The notes below the pieces were generated by a model. That model saw only the letters and a list, made by a program, of their open reading frames with translations. It searched no databases and was not told the DNA's origin. This document shows, piece by piece, positions 33,211-43,450 of a stretch of 54,690 bases of DNA. The DNA comes from Borrelia hermsii DAH (GTDB taxonomy: Bacteria; Spirochaetota; Spirochaetia; Borreliales; Borreliaceae). Location: NCBI RefSeq assembly GCF_023035675.1, contig NZ_CP073139.1:1-54690 (forward strand), read 5' to 3'. Position 1 is the stretch's first letter, and the number at the start of each line of letters is the position of its first letter. The translations under genes and the position numbers were made by a program.

Positions 33211-34038
33211 TTATAACTTTACTAAAACCGGAACACGATTACCATTTATATATCCACGTTTTTGAATGTACCATCCTCTAAGTACTGGACATAAAATATC
33301 TACATAAGCATTTTTAGCACCGTAATAATATGCTGTTGACTTTTGTGAGCTATCAGTGTATTTAAGTGCTACTTTTTTTGCATATTTAGTACCAGACGCA
33401 TTGATTGTGAGAGCAACAGTAATGTCTAAATAAATAGGGTTATCATCATCAGATGTATAAAATAAGAGTTCAACTTCTTGATTTGAATATTCTGATGTCA
33501 TGTCTAATACGTAAGCTTGATTCTTAAAATAAGATGGGTAAATATATGAACTTGTAGTTTTGCTTTTTGTTGTAGTAAACCCAGAAGGAATTCCTGTTAA
33601 ATATTCAGGTACTGGGGATTTTTGTAGCGTACTATAATTCATAATTACAAACTTATCATTTTTAGTTAATGTAGTTGATGATATATTTCCTATAATTCTG
33701 TCTCTTACTTTATCAGAAATATTATAAACACCGTTATTGGCATTGTTGAGTAATTTTTCAAGCACTTTATTATAAGCTTGATTTATAAAGTTTTCATTTG
33801 CTAATAGTTCAGTAGCAATTGTATCTTTAATGACTTCTTTGAAATACTCAAGTCCTTCATTTTTGAAGATTTTGTCTTTAGTTTTTTTAAGAAAATTTTC
33901 ATATGTAATTGCATTGCAATTAGAACTTCCATCATCAAGTAGCATTAAATCAGTTTTTTGAATATCACCAACTCTGTTTAGGTTGTTGATTTGGATAAAT
34001 TCTTCTTCATCAATTAAGAGTTTCTCTTCACTTGACAT
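33211..34038 (-). CDS. Putative tail fibre protein, copy B
   Basis: All 275 residues equal the protein at 6502-7329. Fibre genes usually diversify fast, so identity here argues for a very recent or artificial duplication. Confidence 0.65.
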   Translation of the reverse strand: MSSEEKLLIDEEEFIQINNLNRVGDIQKTDLMLLDDGSSNCNAITYENFLKKTKDKIFKNEGLEYFKEVIKDTIATELLANENFINQAYNKVLEKLLNNANNGVYNISDKVRDRIIGNISSTTLTKNDKFVIMNYSTLQKSPVPEYLTGIPSGFTTTKSKTTSSYIYPSYFKNQAYVLDMTSEYSNQEVELLFYTSDDDNPIYLDITVALTINASGTKYAKKVALKYTDSSQKSTAYYYGAKNAYVDILCPVLRGWYIQKRGYINGNRVPVLVKL

Positions 34039-34049
34039 TAATGTTCTCC

Positions 34050-34652
34050 TTAATTAAAAGTAATAATTTCTATGTTTTCATTATTTGTAATTTTTAAGAC
34101 ACGTCCTATAGGAATGAGATTTTTTATAAATGCATAAATTGAGTGTGAATATCCTTTAGGAAGGAAATTGAATGTTAAAAATTTATATGCCGTTTTAAAT
34201 CCTTTTTTTGTTTGATGTAATCGAATACGTTTTGGTTTATGCCCTTTAACGGTGCTAGGAGAGATAAAGGAAATAAAGTTAGTTTTTATCCTGTTTAATA
34301 ATTTTATGTTAATTACACCAGCTTGTGGGGTAGTAACTTCAATATCGACATTTAAGAAGGCCTTAAAAAGTCTTATAAATGATTCATCAGTGCCAATATG
34401 ACGTAAAGCAAAAAGTACACTATCAATGTTTGCTACAAGTGATTCGAGTGGTTGGCTTTCAGAGTAAAAGATTCTAAATAGATTGGATAACCAAATGGCA
34501 ATAAAACGTGATGAGCAGTGGCGTGTAGCAGTAATGCTTGTGAAATTAGAATTTAGACTTTTTAGTTCTAGGTACATTGTATTTGCATACTCTAATTCAT
34601 TTTGTATGAACTTTTCAACCCCAGTATCTTGAAGATGGATGGGTATTTGCAT
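34050..34652 (-). CDS. Putative tail protein I, copy B
   Basis: All 200 residues equal the protein at 7341-7943. Confidence 0.6.
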   Translation of the reverse strand: MQIPIHLQDTGVEKFIQNELEYANTMYLELKSLNSNFTSITATRHCSSRFIAIWLSNLFRIFYSESQPLESLVANIDSVLFALRHIGTDESFIRLFKAFLNVDIEVTTPQAGVINIKLLNRIKTNFISFISPSTVKGHKPKRIRLHQTKKGFKTAYKFLTFNFLPKGYSHSIYAFIKNLIPIGRVLKITNNENIEIITFN

Positions 34653-34666
34653 TTTTAATAGCTCCT

Positions 34667-35545
34667 TTAAGTTGTAATGTCAATGATTAATCTGTCAGTA
34701 AGATTGAAGATAAGTATTTCCTCAGGCTTAACTTCAATATTAGTATTTTCCTTAAATTCTGAATCAGTAATGCTTGCAATTTTAGTGTCATCTGTGTCTT
34801 TAATGCAAGCATATATTTTCATACTCTTAATTCCCTTAATCTCATTAACAGGAGCTATAAAATCTTGATATTCAAAGCTGATGCCCATATCAGGATAGTT
34901 ATTAGTTACAATACGTTTGTATATATCTCTTATTTGCATGTCTATGTTAAGATATATGTGATTCTTAAGATCAAGTTGATATTTTACTTTAAGGTATACG
35001 TATTTTTTCTTTCCTAAAGATATTTTATAGCTTTTGAGTTGATTATGAGTGTTAAGGCCATCAATTGTGATACTACCATTAAAGAGTGTACCTACAGGCA
35101 TAGTTGAATAAAGCACTTTCCAAAGTTTGGCTTTAAATGTAGAATCAGTGATATCAGTTTTACTAGAATTTAGTAAAGAGTCATTTAATATAAGATAAAT
35201 ATCAGCTGTTCCGGCTTTAGAATCAATATTGACGTACTCTATTTCTTTAAGTTTAAGCAATGATGAACGAACCGCATCAAAGGTAGTACTCTTAACACTT
35301 ATGTGCTCTTCGATTGCCTTAAAGTATTCGCCACCGGGACTTACTTTAGAGAAAAATGAATTAAGTTCATCAATGATTTGTTCTTCAATTGTTGCAAGTG
35401 AGGTTGCAATAATATTGTAAATGGAGGATGGGTCATTATTAATGACAATCCCATGCATATCTCGTAAGTATGCTCGTTTGGCATTAACTATTTGTTGGAT
35501 ATTCTGTTTTAGAATACCAAAATCAGGATCAAAAAGAATGCTCAT
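34667..35545 (-). CDS. Baseplate J-like protein, copy B
   Basis: All 292 residues equal the protein at 7958-8836. Confidence 0.68.
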   Translation of the reverse strand: MSILFDPDFGILKQNIQQIVNAKRAYLRDMHGIVINNDPSSIYNIIATSLATIEEQIIDELNSFFSKVSPGGEYFKAIEEHISVKSTTFDAVRSSLLKLKEIEYVNIDSKAGTADIYLILNDSLLNSSKTDITDSTFKAKLWKVLYSTMPVGTLFNGSITIDGLNTHNQLKSYKISLGKKKYVYLKVKYQLDLKNHIYLNIDMQIRDIYKRIVTNNYPDMGISFEYQDFIAPVNEIKGIKSMKIYACIKDTDDTKIASITDSEFKENTNIEVKPEEILIFNLTDRLIIDITT

Positions 35546-35874
35546 ATTCTAATCTCCATATCTAAAGTGTCGTTTGCAAATTCAAATATAATGTTTAATG
35601 TGTTATTTTTAGTAATTGTTTCAATGTTGACAACATCAATCTTGAGGTCTTGTATAATGCTTGAAAAGTAAGTTTTAATTTGTGTTAAAGAGCTTGTCTT
35701 AGCAAACCTTGTAAAGAAATTATAATCAAATCCCCAATTAGGAGCATTCTTAAGACTACCCTTTGGAGTTCTTAAAAATATAAATAAACGTTGCTTTTGT
35801 TCATTTATTCCACTAGTTAATGCTAAGTCTTTTTTAAAAACCAAATTAAATTGGTTGTCAATCTGTAAATCCAA
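35542..35874 (-). CDS. Baseplate wedge gp25/W-like protein, copy B
   Basis: All 110 residues equal the protein at 8833-9165, with the same TTG start. Confidence 0.65.
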   Translation of the reverse strand: MDLQIDNQFNLVFKKDLALTSGINEQKQRLFIFLRTPKGSLKNAPNWGFDYNFFTRFAKTSSLTQIKTYFSSIIQDLKIDVVNIETITKNNTLNIIFEFANDTLDMEIRI

Positions 35875-35944
35875 TCTTTAACCTTTTAATGATTCTAATT
35901 TAACCTTTAACCGGTAGTAAATATAGCACTATTTTGGCAAAAAC

Positions 35945-36487
35945 CTATTTTAGTAACATATTTATTTTAGTTGTAATTTTTACAAGATTGCTGTAAAAGC
36001 TAGGTTCAACACTAGCATTTCCAATGACCCGTAAATTTTGTAGACAAGAAACAATTTCTTCTAATACTGCCCTTAAGCTTGTATTGTTAGCTTTAATGTC
36101 TATGGGGTTTTGTATGTCAATTGCAAAGTCATTAACTTTGATAGTAGCATTTTGCATGTTAATTGGCCTTAGAATATAAAAATAGTTTTTGTCAAAATAA
36201 TGATTATCATCCTCATTAAAAAGGTTAATACTACTTTGAAGTAAGATTACCCCGTCATTTTCTTTAAGATTAAAATGCATGTTTGATATATTGCGTGTCT
36301 TAATTTCTAAGTCTGTGTGTCCAGAGAGCAAAACAACACCTTCTTGTGTAGAGGCGTTAAAAGATTTGATTATTCCTATTTTAGAGATAAAAATGTTTCT
36401 ATAAGTCCATAGTTTTATTTCTTCTTGTGTTAACGGGGAGCCTTTCATTTGGCTATTCATTCTGTATATTTCATAATTCAAGTTCAT
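35945..36487 (-). CDS. Putative spike/baseplate protein, copy B
   Basis: All 180 residues equal the protein at 9236-9778. Confidence 0.55.
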   Translation of the reverse strand: MNLNYEIYRMNSQMKGSPLTQEEIKLWTYRNIFISKIGIIKSFNASTQEGVVLLSGHTDLEIKTRNISNMHFNLKENDGVILLQSSINLFNEDDNHYFDKNYFYILRPINMQNATIKVNDFAIDIQNPIDIKANNTSLRAVLEEIVSCLQNLRVIGNASVEPSFYSNLVKITTKINMLLK

Positions 36488-37474
36488 TTATTTAGCTGTC
36501 CCATTTATTTCTAAGTAATTAGAGTCATCATAAAGCTTAAGGATAAGTGAGCATTCACCAGTATTGCTTAAGATAGCATTAGACTCTATAATACTGCTCT
36601 TAACTTCTTTTCCAAGCGAGTCAATGAATTTTACCCTGTCACCAACTTTCAGTTTGTGTGTGTACATAACTTTGGCATTCCAATATATAAATCTTATACT
36701 TAAAGTACTGCCAATAGTAATCTCTTGTTGAGGAATAAACTCAAGACCAAAATCTTCAAGAGGTAGATAATTTGTATTTTGCTCTGCAGGTGTGGCGTTA
36801 GTAAAAATGTAATTACACTCAACATGAGTGTTCCCGAGAGCCGATTCTTTAATAAGTTGTGTATGCTCCTTAGGTACAATATCTGTTCTAACACTTTGAA
36901 CATACTTTTTAGTTATCTTTTCAAGAAACTCAAGAGGAGTATTTGCACAAAAACTTTCTGTTATAATTTTTGTTCTCTCAGCATAGCTCATATTGATAAT
37001 GCATTTACCAGGAAAAGCTGATTTAATTGCATTCTCTACACTCATTCCCTGGAATTGATTTATTTTAAGCTTGCGATTGAAATAATTACTTTTTGTTGCC
37101 AAATGAATTTCAAGGTCAACACTAAAATCTCCATTGGGATAATCAGTACTCATAGGAACACCCAAATAACCTGCCATAATAAAGTCATAATCTTTAGAGT
37201 CTGCGAACTTTTTATAAGATATTTTTACAATATCTCCTTCATTTACATTATCAGTAAAGTCTATAGGTAGGTTCCAAAGGGTTAGCTTGCTTTTCTTTGC
37301 ACACACATAATTGTTACTTGAGTACATATCAGATATTGATATGTCAATGTGTATTCCATCTTCAGTTTTAATTATAATTTTAGGCTTTTCTTCTGATGTG
37401 ATATTCTTAGTGCTAGTTTTACTTGGATTATAAAATTCGATTTTGAAGTCGTATTTGATAAGTCTACATTCCAT
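36488..37474 (-). CDS. Putative tail hub protein, copy B
   Basis: All 328 residues equal the protein at 9779-10765. Confidence 0.58.
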   Translation of the reverse strand: MECRLIKYDFKIEFYNPSKTSTKNITSEEKPKIIIKTEDGIHIDISISDMYSSNNYVCAKKSKLTLWNLPIDFTDNVNEGDIVKISYKKFADSKDYDFIMAGYLGVPMSTDYPNGDFSVDLEIHLATKSNYFNRKLKINQFQGMSVENAIKSAFPGKCIINMSYAERTKIITESFCANTPLEFLEKITKKYVQSVRTDIVPKEHTQLIKESALGNTHVECNYIFTNATPAEQNTNYLPLEDFGLEFIPQQEITIGSTLSIRFIYWNAKVMYTHKLKVGDRVKFIDSLGKEVKSSIIESNAILSNTGECSLILKLYDDSNYLEINGTAK

Positions 37475-37478
37475 GAAG

Positions 37479-38114
37479 TTATCCTTTATATATTGAAAAT
37501 GTTTTAAGAACTTCTAAGGTAAGACTAATTTCAACCTCATCAAGGTATACTGTGTCCTTAAGGGTAAGAGAGGTAATTGCAACAATACCCCTAAACCCTA
37601 AAGTTGGACTGTAGAAACTAAATGGTACACTCTCTTCAACTCTATTAATAAGTTGTTGTTTTGCCAGATTACTGGTATGAGGAAAGATTAACTTTCCAAA
37701 AGCCGTATTAGCCGAGAATTTAAGCAGTTCCTTATAAGCACTAGTTAATACAGCATTATTTAATGTGATAACTTCACCAGTGAAAGTTGGATTGTAACTT
37801 ACATATTCAGATTTACGTGTGTAGTAGTCAATTACAGGACGCTTTGAACATGTTGTGGTGTAAGTTGTGCTAATTAGTTCAGTTTTGGGTAAGATGAAAA
37901 ATCCTTGTGGAACGTATCCCAGTCCCTTAAAGTCCATCCTTGGACATAAACTTAAGAAGTTATATGCCATAAACACACTAGAAATTTCATTGAATGTTTC
38001 TTTAAGGATACTTGTTACTTGTGATGGAGTAAGCTTTAAGAAGTCTAGTGTTGCCTTTACTGGTGCTGTGTCTTTATATTTATGAATGAAGTCTGTTGTA
38101 AGCTGTGGTATCAT
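37479..38114 (-). CDS. Tape-measure-proximal tail protein, copy B
   Basis: All 211 residues equal the protein at 10770-11405. Confidence 0.55.
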   Translation of the reverse strand: MIPQLTTDFIHKYKDTAPVKATLDFLKLTPSQVTSILKETFNEISSVFMAYNFLSLCPRMDFKGLGYVPQGFFILPKTELISTTYTTTCSKRPVIDYYTRKSEYVSYNPTFTGEVITLNNAVLTSAYKELLKFSANTAFGKLIFPHTSNLAKQQLINRVEESVPFSFYSPTLGFRGIVAITSLTLKDTVYLDEVEISLTLEVLKTFSIYKG

Positions 38115-38127
38115 ATTTAAATGCTCC

Positions 38128-39474
38128 TTAAGGTGTTCTTATGCTTGCGTCTGTTTCTAATTTTGATTCAGTATCAGTACTTAAGAGTGGTGAATGGCTT
38201 TTATCTGTTGTAGGTTTTGAACCAAATAACCATTTGTATGCCCAATTAGGCAGTGTTAATTTTAGAATTTGATTTCCAAGCTTTATAAGCCATTCGTTAA
38301 TGTCACCGAAAAAACTTTTAATTCCGTCTATTATGGGCTCAACAATATGTGTTTTGACGGTAAAACCTGTTAACCATTTAGCTATGGTTTCTATTTTTTC
38401 CAACATGGGTTGGAATACACTAGCTGAAAGTTTTCCAAATGAATCTTGAGCTTTATCCAGACTATCCTTAATTTTTTCAGCTTCACTAGCATAAGTAGGA
38501 AACTCAAGAGAGTTCCAGTCCTTAATAATTTCTTTTAATTTGTCTGTTCTGTAATCAAAGGTATAACCAGTTGCTACTCTGTCATATTCCATTTCGGCTC
38601 GTTCATTATATTTATCAGTAAATTTATTAAATGAACTCATAATGTTATAAAGAGAACCGCTTTTGCCTTGCAAGAATTCTGCTACTGCAGTAATAGCAGA
38701 ATTCTTATCACTAACAACCCCGGTAGATTTAAGCTTTGCAGCAAATGCTACAGCCTGCTTAAGATTATCGTCATTGTTTTGACCTAAGTGTTGTAATACT
38801 TTTCTAAGAGTCCCAGCAGAGTTGAGAAAATCTTCTCTTTCAATGCTGTTCCCAAAACCAGGTATGCCTTGAAGCATGCTATCAAGTTTGCTCTTTTCAT
38901 TTGTTTTAAATACTCTTGAAGTAATTAAGTCAAGCTTTTGAAATCTAGCATCATTAAGTATAGATTTTTTTGCAAAATTCAAGATATCACCAATACCACT
39001 TTGAAAGGTATGACCCACTATATGTCCAAGAGCAGTTCCAGTAGCAATTTTCAAAATGCTACCGCCTTTAAGAATACTTTTTTGGATAGCTTTGTGAAGT
39101 ATTGTTTCCTTATGCTTGCCACTTTTCATTTCTTCATATTCTAATCGTCTTCGGTCTTTACTTGACATAAGTGAACGCTTGAATGCTTTTTTTCTAGCTT
39201 CCTCAAATTTGTATCCTAGCTTAACAAGTTTTTTAGTTTCAGTAAATCTAAACTTTTCTACCCTTTCTCGTAATTTCTCATATTTGGTTTGTTTGGCTAG
39301 TTCACGTTTCTTCTCAGATAAGTTATGTTTTAAGATATCTTTAGTGCTCTTTAGAGAAGATTTTTTAGGTTTAATTAAATGTTCTAGTTTAGAAATGTCT
39401 TTTTCTAATGATTTGCGAGTTGATGCATGATCTAGCACTCCTGTAAATTTAATTGTAAATTTTGGAGTATTCAT
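38128..39474 (-). CDS. Tail tape measure protein, copy B
   Basis: All 448 residues equal the protein at 11419-12765. Confidence 0.7.
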   Translation of the reverse strand: MNTPKFTIKFTGVLDHASTRKSLEKDISKLEHLIKPKKSSLKSTKDILKHNLSEKKRELAKQTKYEKLRERVEKFRFTETKKLVKLGYKFEEARKKAFKRSLMSSKDRRRLEYEEMKSGKHKETILHKAIQKSILKGGSILKIATGTALGHIVGHTFQSGIGDILNFAKKSILNDARFQKLDLITSRVFKTNEKSKLDSMLQGIPGFGNSIEREDFLNSAGTLRKVLQHLGQNNDDNLKQAVAFAAKLKSTGVVSDKNSAITAVAEFLQGKSGSLYNIMSSFNKFTDKYNERAEMEYDRVATGYTFDYRTDKLKEIIKDWNSLEFPTYASEAEKIKDSLDKAQDSFGKLSASVFQPMLEKIETIAKWLTGFTVKTHIVEPIIDGIKSFFGDINEWLIKLGNQILKLTLPNWAYKWLFGSKPTTDKSHSPLLSTDTESKLETDASIRTP

Positions 39475-39701
39475 AACATTCCCTTAGAGAGAGTCATTTC
39501 AAATATTTGCTTTTCAAGTTTCAGATTCGATATTTTGTAAACCTCATTTAGTTCTTCGTAGTTCAATGTTTTGACTTCATTTAAAGTGCAAATACCCATG
39601 ATAACAGGAAAGAAATATTTGTTTTGTTTTATCTCTTCAAGTAACTTAAAATATTCAAGTTTGGTTTCATTAAAGATTTTACTTCCATTATGGATTTTCA
39701 T
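39471..39701 (-). CDS. Small tail chaperone candidate, copy B
   Basis: All 76 residues equal the protein at 12762-12992, with both overlaps kept. Confidence 0.6.
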   Translation of the reverse strand: MKIHNGSKIFNETKLEYFKLLEEIKQNKYFFPVIMGICTLNEVKTLNYEELNEVYKISNLKLEKQIFEMTLSKGML

Positions 39702-40146
39702 CCTGTATCCCCATTGATGTTTGTTGTGACTTGATATTTTGTATTATCTGTTCATAATTCCAACTATCATTAATGTAATCAAATTGTACAAATCCATCAG
39801 CATTATTTAGATAATGGCTTAAGTAAACTAAAGTTGGTTTCTTAAAGTCAGGATCTGATTTGAATACATCAAACTGAATTGAGTAAAGTATGTACTTAAG
39901 ATAATCTTTGTAGTAAGTAATGTACTCTCTATTTTCATTTAAAATAAAGTAAAATTCATCTAAAAAGCCAGGTTTAATCATAAGGTCTGTTATTGCTCTT
40001 AAGTATTCAAGATTATTAAGTTTTTTGATGCCTTCATTTTGTGAAAATCCTAATATAGAGTCCCATTCGTAAACGGGCAGTACTCTTACTTCAAATGTAA
40101 AAGTCTTATCTTTAGTTAATATATTCATTTTGTAACGCGTAATCAT
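39688..40146 (-). CDS. Tail assembly chaperone candidate, copy B
   Basis: All 152 residues equal the protein at 12979-13437. Confidence 0.6.
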   Translation of the reverse strand: MITRYKMNILTKDKTFTFEVRVLPVYEWDSILGFSQNEGIKKLNNLEYLRAITDLMIKPGFLDEFYFILNENREYITYYKDYLKYILYSIQFDVFKSDPDFKKPTLVYLSHYLNNADGFVQFDYINDSWNYEQIIQNIKSQQTSMGIQDENP

Positions 40147-40170
40147 AAAATCCTCCTTAAGCGTTCAAAA

Positions 40171-40596
40171 TTAGGTGTTTACTGTGCAGTTAACCGCTCT
40201 GATTTCAAATGTAACCTTTTCAGCTTCAGCAGAATAACTTCTTGAAGGTTCTTCTGCAAAAAATGCATATTGAGATACAATTTTGATGTCTTCTAAGTCA
40301 TTGAATACTAAATCTAACATCTTTGCAGTTTTACTTTGATGAGTATTATAAAATTGGTCTTTTGAAAGCTTTGTTAGCAATTTGTACTCATAAGATCCAA
40401 TTGTAACTTCAATATTGAATATGAAAGTAATGGTTCTAGGATCCCTGAAGCTAACTACGGGGAAACCCCTATCTTCACTGCTAGCTACCGCTCTTGTTGT
40501 AGGTTCACTTGTAAGTTCTAACTTACCACCTTGAACTTCATTCCCACCAATTGAAAAAAATATGTTCCTTAAATCATAGTATTGTTCCATTCTCAA
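40171..40596 (-). CDS. Tail tube candidate, copy B
   Basis: All 141 residues equal the protein at 13462-13887. Confidence 0.62.
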   Translation of the reverse strand: MRMEQYYDLRNIFFSIGGNEVQGGKLELTSEPTTRAVASSEDRGFPVVSFRDPRTITFIFNIEVTIGSYEYKLLTKLSKDQFYNTHQSKTAKMLDLVFNDLEDIKIVSQYAFFAEEPSRSYSAEAEKVTFEIRAVNCTVNT

Positions 40597-41720
40597 TTCT
40601 CCTTCAAGCTATTTAGATAACTATTTATATCTTGTGCTGTAATGTTTAAAAGGACAGCGTTCATAGAGTGGTTATAAGTAATCTCTATTGATAAGAAAAG
40701 CTTTAGCTCGGGTGTTGGTGATATGTGAATCTTAAGCTTGGAGTAAGCAACAATAATATTCCTATCAATGAAACGTTTAAGCATACATTCAACAGCAGCA
40801 CTGTAAGCATTATCTCTTTTTCCTGAGAGTTGTAGTTCTGATAGTTTACTATTCTGTCTACCATTAACATTCCATACTCTAATAAGCTCGGATGTAAGTT
40901 CAGATTTGATATAATGATAAGTAAATAATTCGTCAATGGGAGTTCCTTCAAGAGTTACTCCTTCCTTAAAAGCCATAACACCATCAAGACCAGTCTCATT
41001 AAGCAATGAGTAAAAGTTAATATTAGCATTCCTAAGTTTACAGGTTATAGAATCATCAGTAATAGGACTCATACCGCTAAACTTAAGTCCATAAGGGTTT
41101 ACAGCATGAAATATACTCGCTTCATGTAAGTATTTAGATATAAATCTTAAGTGTAAGTATTCCTCTCCTTTAGAGTGGATAACAATAATTTTAGATTTAG
41201 AATTCGTACCATTTTTAAACAACGCTTTTATTTCAGATTCTTTTGTTGCAAATACAAAGAAGTGAGCAGGGTCTTTAAAATGAGTATAATCATCCTTATA
41301 TATTGTAAGCCCATCACCACCATCACTGTTACTTGAATAAGTATTAATAAGGGCAACAAAAGTATATCTATTGTCTCTAAGTTGGGTTTTAATTGCCTTT
41401 GCTTCGGTTCCCTCTTTATATATAAGTAGCTTGACTGATCTAAGTCCGGCATCACCTGCTGAGAAGAATGCTTGCATTGCTTTTTTTAGGTATTCTCTCT
41501 CCTTATTAAATTCATCCTCACCATTACTTCCTTCTTTTTCAAGTGCCTCGATTTGTTTTTCAAAGCTATTTATATTTAAGTTTAATATCTTTACCTTAGG
41601 TGTTGAATCATTGAGTTTGATCTTTGCACATTTATACACTAGTAAGGGTGTATAGTAACTTACATAGTTTATATCTAATTCAGAATGTGCCAAATTCACA
41701 CTGATTGTATCTTGTGGCAT
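40593..41720 (-). CDS. Putative tail sheath protein, copy B
   Basis: All 375 residues equal the protein at 13884-15011. Confidence 0.55.
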   Translation of the reverse strand: MPQDTISVNLAHSELDINYVSYYTPLLVYKCAKIKLNDSTPKVKILNLNINSFEKQIEALEKEGSNGEDEFNKEREYLKKAMQAFFSAGDAGLRSVKLLIYKEGTEAKAIKTQLRDNRYTFVALINTYSSNSDGGDGLTIYKDDYTHFKDPAHFFVFATKESEIKALFKNGTNSKSKIIVIHSKGEEYLHLRFISKYLHEASIFHAVNPYGLKFSGMSPITDDSITCKLRNANINFYSLLNETGLDGVMAFKEGVTLEGTPIDELFTYHYIKSELTSELIRVWNVNGRQNSKLSELQLSGKRDNAYSAAVECMLKRFIDRNIIVAYSKLKIHISPTPELKLFLSIEITYNHSMNAVLLNITAQDINSYLNSLKEN

Positions 41721-42273
41721 TCTGTTCTTCCTCCTTAATTTGGTTTTCTTTTACTTGCACATTAGCTTTAAAACCACAACTTGCACAGTATGCCAACTGA
41801 CTATAATTGCTCTTGATATCAATAAGACCAGAATTTTGCATATTGGTTGTAGCATAAATGTAAAACTTTAGATCTATTTCATGAGTGCTTATACCTTCTT
41901 CAGGTTTGAATGTAAACCGTTGGGTACCTAAGTCATGTAAAAAATCACTAAATAACGTATAAAGTGACATAAGTCTCTTATATGCATTCTTATTAACGTT
42001 TGCAAATGCCATGAAATAGATTTGGAAACAGATACCAAATTCATTTACATTTTTGTAAAATGAACCGGTTCTTAAGTTGTGATTAAAGAGACCTAAGGTA
42101 TTTTCAAATTTTATTGCAAGGATATTGGGCTTTTTTATTGTATGTTCAGACATGTATGGATGGTTATGCGTATTTATAATATCAACATCAAGTTTATGAA
42201 TGCTTGCAAATTTAGTGAAGTCTTTTAAAACTGATATTAGAGATTGATTTATAGTAGCAATATCCAGTATCAT
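41680..42273 (-). CDS. Putative tail terminator protein, copy B
   Basis: All 197 residues equal the protein at 14971-15564, including the CASC cysteine pair. Confidence 0.55.
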   Translation of the reverse strand: MILDIATINQSLISVLKDFTKFASIHKLDVDIINTHNHPYMSEHTIKKPNILAIKFENTLGLFNHNLRTGSFYKNVNEFGICFQIYFMAFANVNKNAYKRLMSLYTLFSDFLHDLGTQRFTFKPEEGISTHEIDLKFYIYATTNMQNSGLIDIKSNYSQLAYCASCGFKANVQVKENQIKEEEQNATRYNQCEFGTF

Positions 42274-42659
42274 TCATTTATCCTATATTCAATGGTCTTA
42301 AGCATAAGTCCGCTGCAACTGAGTGGTACCTCAGGTGTTTTGCTACCCCTTCTCTTTTTTAAAGCAATTGTCTTAGGAGAGAGTGCAGGTTTTACTTTAG
42401 ATGCTAATACGTAATTTTTATAATATTCTATAAATGCATTTCCCAAAGCATTCATACCATTTTTAATGCCTTTATTAAATTCGTTATTCATATAATTGGT
42501 ATTAACGTATTCTCTAAACTGAGAAGAATTAGCTACTTCAGTCAAGTGCTTACGTATAGGTAAATTCTTAGTACCCATTTCATGTATAAATGCTACCAAA
42601 GCACGTCCCCCAAACCAACCAATCTCTAATTCTACTTCTCTAAAACCTTTTATCTCCAT
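42270..42659 (-). CDS. Neck/tail completion gp10-like protein, copy B
   Basis: All 129 residues equal the protein at 15561-15950. Confidence 0.65.
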   Translation of the reverse strand: MEIKGFREVELEIGWFGGRALVAFIHEMGTKNLPIRKHLTEVANSSQFREYVNTNYMNNEFNKGIKNGMNALGNAFIEYYKNYVLASKVKPALSPKTIALKKRRGSKTPEVPLSCSGLMLKTIEYRINE

Positions 42660-43024
42660 TCCAAACCCCGTAAAATTAAAGTCTTATAACCAACGCTAGA
42701 GTCAATCTTTATAATTTCAAAAAATGAACCCTCAAGTGATACTCTGTCTTTAATTTCAAAATTAATCTCAGCATTTGTGTAAAGCTTTGATAAGTTTTCC
42801 AAGTCATAAATATTAGAGTCATTAATTTTTACAAGTTCTTGTGGAGAGATATCGATAATAATTCCAACAAATTGAGTGTAATTATTTTTATCGAAATTAA
42901 TCTCAGGGCTTTCAAACTCATCATCATGCGAATATGTTCCTTTGTAAAACCGGAAGTATGATTCTTCACGAAACCTGCCAATCATGCGATCTGCCATACT
43001 AGCAAGTCTTTCTCTTGTACTCAT
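42650..43024 (-). CDS. Putative head-tail connector, copy B
   Basis: All 124 residues equal the protein at 15941-16315. Confidence 0.58.
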   Translation of the reverse strand: MSTRERLASMADRMIGRFREESYFRFYKGTYSHDDEFESPEINFDKNNYTQFVGIIIDISPQELVKINDSNIYDLENLSKLYTNAEINFEIKDRVSLEGSFFEIIKIDSSVGYKTLILRGLEWR

Positions 43025-43437
43025 TACACAACACCTATGCAGTAAGTCTTACGTGCTCCTGACTTAATTTGTGTGAGAAGCTCTTCAAAAGAAGAGCAAT
43101 AATCTTTACCCCCACAATTCAATTCGGTGCCTGAGGATGGATAATAATCAATCTCAAGCTCACCAAATTTTTCTTTTTTGATTTGTTCAAGACCAAACTC
43201 ACGAATCACACCAGAACGCTTTAGATGGCAACCTATGTGATAATAAAGCAGTAGAGATGCTTGACTAATATTTAATGTGCTAAGGTTAACACCACGTGTA
43301 TTAAGTATCATCTCAAGTAGCTTTGCTTGTTCTTCAAACTTTGCAAAACTTAAATCCTCTTCAGATAAATCTAAGAGAGCTTTAATTCGTAAGTAAAGCT
43401 CTCCAAAACCTTCTGATGATTCTACATCACTATCCAT
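43024..43437 (-). CDS. Putative head-tail adaptor, copy B
   Basis: All 137 residues equal the protein at 16315-16728. Confidence 0.58.
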   Translation of the reverse strand: MDSDVESSEGFGELYLRIKALLDLSEEDLSFAKFEEQAKLLEMILNTRGVNLSTLNISQASLLLYYHIGCHLKRSGVIREFGLEQIKKEKFGELEIDYYPSSGTELNCGGKDYCSSFEELLTQIKSGARKTYCIGVV

Positions 43438-43450
43438 AAGTCACAATTCC